Assembly (NCBI GenBank): GCA_001929475.1
Contig: LXFE01000598.1
Span: 1-12,408 of the forward strand
DNA: 12,408 nt
From: Neolecta irregularis DAH-3
Lineage: Eukaryota > Ascomycota > Neolectomycetes > Neolectales > Neolectaceae
Direction of reading: 5' to 3'
Below the pieces are notes generated by a model that was given only the letters and a program-made list of their open reading frames with translations, was not told the origin of the DNA and searched no databases. Positions 1 to 7,756 of the stretch are shown piece by piece. The position numbers and the translations under genes were made by a program. Numbering within the stretch: position 1 is the stretch's first letter; each line of letters starts with the position of its first letter.

Positions 1-216
1 AGAATAGGCACTGGATTTAACAGGCTAGAGATGCGATTATCCCAGGTGATTCAAAAGTTGCATAGGTCATAAAAAGGTTAGTTGTAATTCAAAGGAACCG
101 CACCATTCTTGAATATGTATATATAGCTAGATACCGAAACTAATACGTCAATTGAGATAATATCACTTGATCACAGTAAGAAAACTGTGATATTGAATTA
201 AATATAAGTGATATAC
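1..216. other. 3' flank of PRO2, no gene seen
   Basis: AT-rich sequence downstream of the PRO2 stop codon. No coding frame with recognisable similarity was found on either strand. It holds a TATA-like run near 116-129 and a nested inverted repeat at 160-214 that is listed separately. Confidence 0.6.
160..214. repeat. Nested inverted repeat at the PRO2 3' end
   Basis: The outer arms at 160-168 (atatcactt) and 206-214 (aagtgatat) are perfect 9-bp complements. An inner pair, tcacag at 171-176 and ctgtga at 185-190, can form a hairpin with an 8-nt loop. The outer left arm can also pair with gtgatat at 187-193, so two alternative folds exist. It starts 3 bp past the PRO2 stop codon, so in RNA it would sit in the PRO2 3' UTR. 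A role in 3'-end formation or mRNA stability is only an inference. Confidence 0.5.
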
Positions 217-1582
217 CTATTTTTCACTGTCTTTCTCATGAAGAAAAGTGCGTTTCCCAGAGGTATAATCAGCCACTACATGCCCTGCTCCCTTAAGCAC
301 ATATTTATATATAGTCAATCCTTGTAGACCAACAGGTCCTCTAGCATGAATCTTGCATGTACTAATACCCACTTCACTTCCAAAGCCATATCGAAATCCA
401 TCAGCAAATCGTGTACTTGCGTTCCAATAAACATTTGCACTATCGATTTGACTAGTGAATTGGGAAGCGACTGTTTGTGAAGAAGATATTAGACAGTCTG
501 TGTGGTTTGACGAGTGGGCGTTTATATGCTTTATTGCTTCTGAGAGAGATGATACTGTTTTTACGGCGAGGGTAAGTGATAAGAATTCGGTATTGTAGTC
601 TTGTTCTGTGGATGCTATAACCAAGTGTGACAAGTCTTTTAAAACGTCGAATGAGGCGGGGTCGCATTTCAAAGTAACTGAACTGGACAAGAGGGGTTTT
701 GCAATTTGGGGGAGAGCAGAGGTTAGGAGGGAAGAGTGTATTAGTAGTGTTTCTACAGCGTTGCAAGCAGCTGGATAATTTGTTTTTGAATCGAGGATGA
801 TGGAAGATGCCATTTCGATATCTGCGTCTTGATGGACGTATATTGAGCAAATTCCATCTGCATGGCCAAGAACGGGTATTCTACTATCAGTTTTGAAAGT
901 GAAAAATTCAACTTTGTGTTTTGTTTTATTTGTTGGACCAGGGCGTTGCTTCCTCTTGGGATGACGAGGTCAATGTATTTATCTTGGGTTAATAATTCCG
1001 AGACTTCGTCTCTGGAGGAAATGAGCTGGAATGCATTGGACGGAATTTCGGCCAATGATAATGCAATTTTTATTGCTTTTTCGATAGCGATTAAAGTATG
1101 GAGGCTTTCCTTTCCTCCTTTTAGGATTGCAGCGTTGCCTGATTTCAGAGCGAGGGCAGTAATGTTGACGACTACCTCTGGTCTTGCTTCGAAAATGACA
1201 AGCAAGACGCCAATGGGACAAGAGACGCGGGACAGGTGGAGGCCGTGGTCGAGGGTAGTGGCGGACTGGATCTGTCCAAGGGGATCTGCGAGATTTTGCA
1301 CGTCAAGCAGGCCCTGCAGGATGTTGCGGAATTTGTCTGGACAGGAAATGTCAAGGCGGGCGACGAGGGGAGCAGCGAGGTTTGCAGCGGCGGCAGCCTG
1401 GATGCTGGTTAATATCGACAACTCGAAGCTGGGACCTGGAGATCGATGGTGTTTGCGGCGAGTATTTCCTGTTTCGCATGCAACAGCTGGTTGTGGATGT
1501 GTTGCAGGGCGGCATTGCGCCGAGAGACGGGCAGCGATTGCAGCAGGCGCCCGGCATCTCGAGCGTCTTTGGCTGTTTGCAT
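217..1582 (-). CDS. PRO2: Gamma-glutamyl phosphate reductase (glutamate-5-semialdehyde dehydrogenase)
   Basis: Second enzyme of proline synthesis: NADPH-dependent reduction of gamma-glutamyl phosphate to glutamate-5-semialdehyde, expected in the cytosol. Three exons (1436-1582, 913-1397, 217-880) give 431 aa; the family is usually about 415-460. Exon 1 opens MQTAKDARDAGRLLQSLPVS and carries the EILAAN segment. Exon 2 has PIGVLLVIFEARPEV, ALKSGNAAILKGGKE and IDLVIPRGS, and exon 3 has IPVLGHADGICSIY, the active-site region YPAACNAVETLL (Cys about residue 250) and IHARGPVGLQGLTIYKYVL. Intron 2 (881-912, 32 nt) restores NTK-IPVLGHADG exactly. Intron 1 (1398-1435, 38 nt) has a poor donor (GTCCCA) but a good branch-like TATTAAC and joins DLQ to AAAAANLAAP at the family's length; a one-base error in the CCC run is the alternative. 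ATG at 1582 is the only fitting start. It is divergent to CSN3. Confidence 0.95.
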
Positions 1583-2048
1583 CAGAGGACCGATCAGATC
1601 AGATTGGATGAGATGAGATGGAGGTGGGATTGAAATGGAGATGGAGAGTCGAGGAGATCAGGTTGGATCAGACTGGATGAGAGTAGACAGATTCGATTAG
1701 AGATCAGTTCTCGTCTGTATCTCCTCTCCATTCCATCCCATCTCATCTCATCTCATCTCCTCTCATCTCATCTCCTCTCCTCTCCTCTCCTCTCCTCTCC
1801 TCTCCTCTCATCTCATCTCATCTCCTCTCATCTCATCTCATTTCATCTCCTCTCCTCTCCTCTCCTCTCCATCTCCTTCTCCTCTCCATTCCATCTCATT
1901 TCATCTCCGCTCAATCTCAGTCTCATCTCCATCTCATCTCCTCTTCTCTCCATCTCCTCTCCATCTCATCTCACCTCCATCTCCATGACTACACCTGCTG
2001 CTCAATTCGCAGATCAGAGCGAGTGCGCAGCGTACGTGCGCACATTCG
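1583..2048. promoter_or_regulatory. Divergent PRO2/CSN3 intergenic region
   Basis: This 466-bp spacer must carry the promoters of both flanking genes. The plus strand is purine-rich from about 1590 to 1707 and then strongly pyrimidine-rich to about 1984. Read outward, each gene therefore has a CT-rich leader just before its start, as is common near fungal transcription start sites. No clear TATA box was found. An ATG at 1985 opens a different frame that lacks CSN3 similarity beyond it; it could belong to an upstream CSN3 exon or uORF. Confidence 0.6.
1719..1984 (+). repeat. Polypyrimidine TCTCC/TCTCA low-complexity tract
   Basis: About 265 bp made almost wholly of C and T on the plus strand, built from interspersed pentamers such as TCTCC and TCTCA. 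The longest uniform part is near 1766-1808. It is not a single clean microsatellite but a mosaic of related units, ending next to the first ATG upstream of CSN3. Such homopurine-homopyrimidine DNA can adopt triplex structure; whether it does so here is unknown. Confidence 0.85.
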
Positions 2049-3152
2049 ATGTCGACGCTGCCCGTAACAATCCCGCGCCGCGTACTCGCTCGCTATATCT
2101 CGCTGACTGCAGTCCTCCGTCTCCTCGAATCCGCAGATCCGCAGATTGCACTCGCCGCAGTCCAGCGATTTGCGCCGTCGCAGCACCACCTCACGCCTGT
2201 GCACGTTGTGTTTCTCACCCGCTGTCTCGCAGATCGCAATTATTCTCTTGCCCTGCCCCTCCTCGACATTCCCCTCTGCCACTTTTCGCCGCTCTACTCG
2301 ACATACCACCACCACCTGCTCTACCACTTTTACGCAGCCTCCATCTATCTCGCTCTGAGAATGCTCCCCCAGTCCCGCCAGTTTTTTGCTTTTGTATCGT
2401 CTCTGCATGCCCCTCTGATCCCAGGTCATCGCTGCTCCCGGCCAGTGCTGCTCCCAAATACAGCTAGAAGCCTACAAAAAATGGCTGCTCATCAGCGCAA
2501 TCCTCGGCTCTTGCACAGAAATGCCTAAAAACGCAAGCTTGGCCCTCCAAAGAGCCACAACCTCGGTAATATCCAGAGCATACTCGGAACTCGCAACCGC
2601 AATGCAATCAGACTGCCATGCCCGTGTCCTAAGCGTCATCGACAAGGCCGCAGACGTTTGGACAGAGGTCCGTCCCTTGTACAATCATCTAACCCCAGGA
2701 CGGAAACATTGGCCTCGTCAACCTCTGTTTCAACACCATTCCAAAACGAATCATTAAAAAATTGAGAGAAATATATGTCACCATTACCCTCCAAGAATTA
2801 TCCAGACTAGTCTTTCTATCCCCCCAGGACGCAAAATCCCTTCTCCAACAAATGGTACCGCCCCCATCCATATCTCTTCTAACAACAGACATCATCAAAT
2901 AATATAATTGCAGAAATCTCGTCATCAGAGATAGTCACTTTTCCAAATACCAATCCAACAGAATTAAATTCAACGCATACCCTCAACCTTTTAAATAATC
3001 TAGTCCAGTTGAATAAACAATTAGGCTCAAGTAAAGAATATCTAGCCAAGCAGAATAATAGTCCAAAAGAAGGATTTGTTAGTGAGTTTACGGTGGAGGA
3101 AAGTATCATGGATCAAGATTTTAAAGATGATGATATCATGGATTTCGAGTAA
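2049..3152 (+). CDS. CSN3: COP9 signalosome subunit 3 (PCI-domain protein)
   Basis: Structural subunit of the COP9 signalosome, the complex that removes NEDD8 from cullins. Four exons: 2049-2393, 2425-2667, 2699-2854 and 2889-3152, separated by introns of 31, 31 and 34 nt, giving 335 aa. The helical repeat part includes FFAFVIAAPGQ followed by QLEAYKKWLLISAIL (animal CSN3: LEAYKKYILVSLIL); intron 1 removal is needed to create this join. The PCI/winged-helix part follows: NIGLVNLCFNTIPKRIIKKL, then IYVTITLQELSRLVFLSPQDA, then IAEISSSEIVTF. The C-terminus ends with an acidic tail (QDFKDDDIMDFE). Animal CSN3 is about 423 aa; about 100 N-terminal residues are missing when the ATG at 2049 is used, so either the protein is short or an upstream exon lies in the CT-rich leader. 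The family call is strong, the start uncertain. Confidence 0.85.
3101..3126 (+). repeat. Source copy of duplicated CSN3 tail
   Basis: The 26 bases starting aagtatcatggatcaag, within the last CSN3 exon, recur identically at 3446-3471, 345 bp downstream. Beyond the 26 bp the similarity continues with gaps through the stop-codon region (atggatttcgagtaaaaag against atgattttgagtagaaag). Confidence 0.9.
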
Positions 3153-3520
3153 AAAGCAATAGATGTCATATATAACTATGTGAGATTAGTCGGAAATAAT
3201 TGAAAGTAGTCGATGCAACCTCAATATCCAGGCAGCAGGATCCGGCGCAGCTACCTCTTTGAATCCCAGCAAGAGATTCCGAAGCGAATTCATTCGATAA
3301 CGTCTGGTGATGTTGTAATGGAATTGGCTCTGGTATTCTTTTACTATCACGATACAACGAATCCACCCTACAACGAACTCTACACTAGTGTACGCCACAT
3401 TCGTGATAAGCAGGTTGGGCTGTAGAAAGTAACAGATGTTTTAACAAGTATCATGGATCAAGATTTTAAAGCTGATTTCATGATTTTGAGTAGAAAGTAG
3501 ATTAACATCGTCTATATGCA
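3153..3520. other. Convergent CSN3/TAD3 intergenic region with unassigned ORF
   Basis: The 368-bp spacer between two convergent genes. Its centre (about 3210-3425) is less AT-rich than its edges and is open on both strands: a 70-codon plus frame at 3213-3425 and a roughly 70-codon minus frame at 3186-3398. I recognise neither product, and neither joins to a flanking gene. The segment lies between the CSN3 tail and its decayed copy, so it may have arrived together with the duplication. It could be a relic of a gene or mobile element, but no terminal repeats or domain support that. Confidence 0.45.
3446..3500 (+). pseudogene. Decayed duplicate of the CSN3 3' end
   Basis: Positions 3446-3471 are identical to 3101-3126 in CSN3. 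The following ~30 bp match with small gaps and substitutions up to the equivalent of the stop codon. The copied frame would read MDQDFKADF and then diverge to a TAG at 3496-3498. No sign of the upstream CSN3 exons is present, so only the final part of the coding sequence was copied. It sits just beyond the 3' end of TAD3. Confidence 0.7.
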
Positions 3521-4318
3521 TTATATCCCACCCACCCACCGAAAACTCATAAACTTGTGATTCAATTCCCGTCGTCCATGGATATAATAAGCACTCTCAA
3601 TCCCTCCTTCAGCCTGCGACCGCAAATAAAACAATCGGGAAATTCGACTATGAACAAGAGCCATTGAACACATTACACACGGTTCAAAAGTAGTGAATAC
3701 ATCGAGACCAGAGCATAAATAATTATTCCCAGGTTTAAATGGTTGATTATGATTCCCACCACGACGAATTCGTTCGGTTTCAGCGACGGCGGAAATCGCG
3801 TTCATTATAGAATGATGCAATGGATGTTCGTCGCGCGAATCTATCGACGATGAAATTAATTCTTGAGATTTAGGATCGACGATAAGTGTAGTTTTGCAAG
3901 TAACAGAGAGCTTTTGAATGTAATGTTTGATATACTGTATATCTTTGATTTCAACTATTCTAGGCGGATTTTTAAGGGGCCAAAGAAGCGATGCTGCGAG
4001 GTACTGTGAATCAACGTACGCTGGATCTCGAGGGACAAATTCCTCTCGGACAGGAAAGGAAATTAATTGTTCTAGGTCGTGTTTGTTCAAGGCGTCAACG
4101 GGACATAAGAGCATGTCAAGCTCGTCATCTACTGTCGCCGTCGCTCTGAACCGCTTAAGATGAGAAAGATCGTGCGAGATTTTAATTCGGGTGACTTGAC
4201 TGGACGTTAGATTGTACCTATCGAGATATTACGCAAGAAGCGCCTTTGTAGCAAGACGCGGGACGGTGGCTATATACACGGGGACTACCGTTAGCCAGTG
4301 GTACAAGATCGAGTACAT
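3521..4318 (-). CDS. TAD3: tRNA-specific adenosine-34 deaminase, non-catalytic subunit (Tad3/ADAT3)
   Basis: Partner of Tad2 in the heterodimer that converts A34 to inosine in the anticodon wobble position of several tRNAs. Two exons (4233-4318, 3521-4199) and a 33-nt intron (GTAATA donor, CTAAC branch, CCAG acceptor) give 254 aa. Starting from the ATG at 4318 the N-terminal region reads VPRLATKALLAQVT and then DLSHLKRFRAT, matching the yeast Tad3 segment around LRHLKRIRKD. The deaminase half has HSIMNAISAVAE (His about 158), where the catalytic HAE glutamate is replaced by Ile, then YLCSGLDVFTTFEPCVMCSM (zinc cysteines about 203 and 206) and ALVHSRISRLFY. The missing Glu is the mark of Tad3 rather than Tad2. 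Yeast Tad3 is 322 aa, so this one is compact. It is convergent with CSN3 and divergent from MGA2. Confidence 0.93.
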
Positions 4319-4584
4319 GGTTCTACTGGCTGAGACTGGATGTGCGAAGGGATTTGGAGGAGACATGACGGTGTATTGACTGAGGTCACCGCAAAGTCCT
4401 TGCCCATCCTCTGTTCTGATATGGTATATGTGCCGGCACTTTTGATTGCTGTAATGCGGGATTATCCGGTACTTGAACTATGGATAGTGGATCCGGCACT
4501 TGAATGGAGAGTGGAGGGTCGAATTGCGTTGGTCTACCTGAAACCACTGGTCGAATTACGTCGGCCTACTTGTAACCACCACTC
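4319..4584. promoter_or_regulatory. Divergent TAD3/MGA2 promoter region
   Basis: 266 bp between two outward-facing start codons. An open frame from 4340 runs through it but shows no similarity and overlaps the MGA2 start in another frame, so I treat it as chance. The right half carries direct repeats: a period-32 tandem pair at 4518-4581 and a related shorter pair around 4466-4516 sharing tccgg(t/c)acttgaa. These lie within 120 bp of the MGA2 start codon and could be regulatory sites; nothing in the sequence identifies a factor. Confidence 0.5.
4518..4581 (+). repeat. Two-copy tandem repeat, 32-bp period
   Basis: Copies at 4518-4549 and 4550-4581 begin gtcgaatt(g/a)cgt and both include a (c/t)tg.aaccac core. 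About three quarters of the positions agree. The second copy ends 3 bp before the MGA2 ATG, so in RNA the pair probably lies in the 5' leader. Confidence 0.7.
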
Positions 4585-7222
4585 ATGGCTAGCAGTCAGA
4601 CCTGGACGCCATTTATGATACCAGTTATATCGCAACTCGACTCTCCCAGTCTCAGTTTCCACTCCAGCTCAAACAGCTCCTGCTCGCGCTCTTCTCCCTC
4701 GTCGCCGTTTCCTCTCCATCCGCCAAATACAGAACCCTCCTCCAGGTTTTATTCCCATTTCATCCGTCTGATTATAGATACTCTTTACATCTCTCTGGAA
4801 TATCCCCACAAAATGCAAAATCAAGAGTCGAGACCCAGACCAGAGTCGTCTTGACCCTCCACGACCAGTACGGTCATCGCGACTCCTTTTACCACACTCT
4901 TCGCATCCCACCCTTGTTGCTCGCAAAAGATGGAAAAAATAAAACCACGTTCAAGAGTAATATTCCTCTTTGTCATATTTCTCACCCCAGAACCATCTAC
5001 AGTGGCCCATGTTCCCCCAGAGCGGATATTGTACCTTCAGGCTTCAGTAACATGTTCTGCAGATCCAAACAAAGCACTCCTCGTCTGCGATACTTGTGTT
5101 AGAAGAGAAGTATGGAAATGTGTTTTTAACCAACTAACTCTTTCTCAAGCTCTTTCGCGCAAACCGCAAAAAAGGAGGCGCACAAACCGAATCTGCTCTC
5201 CAACTTGAAAAGAAATTTCTCATCATCAACTGTTCTGAATCCCTCTTATTTGAAGATGGTCAAGTCGAATTTCCAATGAGAATTACATGCTACAGCCGCC
5301 ATCACGACGAGAAAGAAGGATTTAAGTGCGTTTTATTCATAGAATTACGGCTTATCTTAGGGTCACCTTTCAATTTACTAATCATCTGGGAGAGGTCATT
5401 GCATCACAAACTTGTCCTCCGATAATGATTACGGATGATCATAAAACAGCTAAAAGATCCCAGGCCCGTCCCTCCAAGAAACGAAAGAATACAGACGATT
5501 CAGATTCATCTGCTTCATATGCATATGGTTCCCTCAAAATGACCGCCGTCTCACAAACCCCAGCCATATCACTAATCTCATCCCCTAATTCAGTATCGGA
5601 GTTATCACTATTCGATCTGCAACCAATGAATATTCCACCTTACCATGTACATCCATCCACGCCAGCCTTTGATACCATGAACTTGACCCAAATTTCCCCA
5701 AGTCTACAAGAATCATACTTTCAAGAATTCGTAGATCCAAGAATCGTCAAAGTGATACCCTCAGAAGGTCCCGTAACAGGTGGAATCGAAGTTACCGTTC
5801 TCGGAGAGAGATTCCATCCGGGTTGTCTAGTTATCTTTGGCGGTCGAATTGCCACGACAGATTTCTTCAGCGAAACAACATTAACATGCATCCTCCCACC
5901 TTCAGCAATACCAGGCCCCGTCCTCGTTCAGCTGAAAAATTACGATTCAGTCCAGCCTGGTTCATTCATTTATCGCAAAGACTCAGATAGAGCACTGCTT
6001 GAATTGGCTCTTCAAATCATTGGACAACGCGCAACAGGGAAACTCGAAGATGTGATTAATATTGCAATGCATATAGTCTCTCAGCAACCTCTTCCCGTTC
6101 CGGAAAACTTTTACTCCAATCAAGAAGAATATCTCCTCAAAGCTCTCGCGGTTCTCGATAGCCCCTCGCCTTTTGATGTTCAGATCGATATGCGGACAAC
6201 TACAGGCCATACATTACTCCATTTTGTGTGCTATAACCGTCTGTATAAACTTTTACCTCTTCTCCTTCGCCACGGTGCCTCGCCACATGTGAAAGACCGT
6301 AATGGATTTCGCCCACTACATTATGCGGCTTGGAGAAATTCAAGCGAGTCCGTTGAAATTTTACTTTGCGTTTCGAATATCTGGGCTCGAACAAAAACTG
6401 GAGATACTGCTCTAGATCTAGCGAGATTGGCTGGAGCAACTGATGTGGAACGTCTGATTTTGAGGAAATCGCCTAGTGAAGGAAATTTTAACAGATCATC
6501 GAGCTTCCCGACTTTGCAGGTTTTGGTCAACGATGATGATAGTGATTCTTCGTCGTCAAGCAAAAGCTGTACACAATTTCATGATCCAGCTACCTCTTTC
6601 ATTTCTCATCCAGTTTCCAGACGAGCAAGCTTTGCAAATCAACCCCGTATCGCACCAATCACCAGACCACATTCTCGAACGGGCACTTCTTCATCGCCGG
6701 CAGTATCAACATGTCTCACAAACACGCAAACCGACAAGGCAGAAGCAACAGCAGCAGTAGTCGATGAACAAGTTCAACAACGCGTAAAAGATATCTTTAA
6801 CACAATGTGGCTATCCCTTGCCCGCTCCTCAGACATCCTACGGAGGCCAGGTGATTATATCCCACAAGCAATACCTGCGTTTTGGTCAGAACCTCCACCA
6901 CAGTACCAAGAAGTCGTCACACGCTCCAGTTTTAAAAGCCATTTCTCAAAATCATGGTTAGGCGGGAAATCAGAAAATTTAAGCACTCAAGGATCAGTTG
7001 AAGATGATGAAGAAAGCGTCGTCAGAGCGGCTTATTTAATCAGACAAAGTACCAAAGATCGAATGGTCTTCTTCTTTTGGGTTTGTGTTTTTTTATTCAC
7101 ATCGTACTGATTAAATCTAGCTGCCTGTATTAATCGTTTCAATCGCCCTGTTATATTATACTGGATCCTTCAGAACTACTTTCACCATTTATTCACCCCC
7201 AACCACTTACCCCGAAACATGA
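4585..7222 (+). CDS. MGA2: Mga2/Spt23-type ER-membrane-anchored transcription factor (IPT/TIG plus ankyrin)
   Basis: In yeast, Mga2/Spt23 are made as ER-membrane precursors, ubiquitinated by Rsp5, cut by the proteasome and released to activate OLE1, the delta-9 desaturase gene. Six exons (4585-4745, 4778-4956, 4991-5109, 5150-5325, 5361-7080, 7121-7222) with introns of 32, 34, 40, 35 and 40 nt give 818 aa; the yeast proteins are about 1,100. Order: Ser/Pro-rich N-terminus; SGISPQNAKSRVETQ (about 60-74); ERILYLQASVTC and CDTCVRRE (to 153); RITCYSRHH; QTCPPIMITDDHK with a basic KKRK likely NLS (about 250); IPT/TIG domain about 337-414; two ankyrin repeats about 495-580 (GHTLLHF, FRPLHYAAW); PPPQY (about 723), a PPxY site for a Rsp5-type ligase; one C-terminal membrane segment FFFWLPVLIVSIALLYY (about 782-798). 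The last intron divides that segment. SPT23 is an equally valid name. Confidence 0.93.
7081..7120 (+). other. MGA2 terminal intron inside the membrane-anchor codons
   Basis: A 40-nt intron, gtttgtg to aatctag, lying after the TGG codon of the FFFW part of the anchor. Removing it gives FFFWLPVLIVSIALLYY, a normal-length membrane segment with the WLP feature seen in Mga2 relatives. Retaining it gives FFFWVCVFLFTSY and a TGA at 7108-7110, an anchor of only about 13 residues. Confidence 0.8.
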
Positions 7223-7756
7223 AAAGAAAATCAATACCTTAAGTTCTCACGGACCTTTCTTTTCCTCCTTCAGCGCTAGCAATACTCGGAAATTACTTGC
7301 ATCTATAATATTGTCTTTTATCATTTGTTACTTGAAATGTTTTTTTGCTTTTTGTTTCTGGCTGGTCTTGTGCTGTTGTGCTGTTGTGCTGTTGTGCTGT
7401 TGTGCTGTTGTGCTGTTGTGCTGTTGTGCTGTTGTACTTTTTCTTTTTCGTTTACGGATGAACTTTGTGTTTTGAGAATTTCTTTGTTGTTGATGGTACC
7501 TCACCTACCTTGCACGGTCTTGGATTCATGCATTTATGCTTGTTTATACATACAATTAGATAAAATTCTTTTTAAAAAATGTTCAGTTTGCGTGAATCGG
7601 ACCAGCCATTATTTGAAAGGTCCACATGGTCGGATTTTGTATTTCATTTGAAAATTACATGGAAAAGTGCGTCAGCGGCGTAGTCGGGGAGTCCAATTTA
7701 GCAACCTCAATTTTGAGCCCTAACAGGGGATATTCACCATTAATACAGAGAATATC
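7223..7756. other. MGA2-RCF2 intergenic region
   Basis: 534 bp holding the MGA2 3' UTR and the RCF2 promoter in tandem orientation. It is T-rich on the plus strand and contains the octamer minisatellite at 7371-7434. A frame from 7325 to 7651 is open only because the repeat encodes Leu/Cys/Ala/Val runs; it starts at a non-ATG codon and has no family similarity. A GC-richer patch near 7667-7700 lies about 60-90 bp before the RCF2 start and may be promoter sequence. Confidence 0.6.
7371..7434 (+). repeat. Octamer minisatellite, 8 perfect copies
   Basis: Eight uninterrupted copies of tgctgttg, then the sequence breaks at tactttt. A partial copy precedes it. The unit length is not a multiple of three, which fits a non-coding position, probably in the MGA2 3' UTR. 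Perfect identity between copies suggests recent or ongoing slippage, so the copy number probably differs between strains. Confidence 0.95.

Noticed and set aside
862-1611. 249-codon plus-strand open frame opposite PRO2
   Set aside because: Antisense shadow of the PRO2 exons; the minus strand carries clear family motifs and the plus frame none.
1719-1984. CT repeat considered as a CRISPR array or telomere-like repeat
   Set aside because: No regular spacers or direct repeats of fixed length, the units are variable pentamers, and the context is fungal nuclear DNA.
1989-2429. 146-codon minus frame opposite CSN3 exon 1
   Set aside because: Charged low-complexity antisense frame; the plus strand explains the region.
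1985-2467. 160-codon plus frame starting at the first ATG after the CT tract
   Set aside because: Ser/Pro/Arg-rich composition without similarity; the overlapping frame from 2049 carries CSN3 homology. It could still hold a short upstream exon or uORF.
4340-4618. 92-codon plus frame between TAD3 and MGA2
   Set aside because: No similarity, contains the tandem repeats, and overlaps the MGA2 start in another frame.
6200-6563. Minus-strand frames opposite the MGA2 ankyrin region
   Set aside because: Shadows of a strongly conserved plus-strand coding exon.
7325-7651. 108-codon frame rich in Leu and Cys
   Set aside because: Open because of the octamer repeat; it starts at a non-ATG codon and shows no family similarity.
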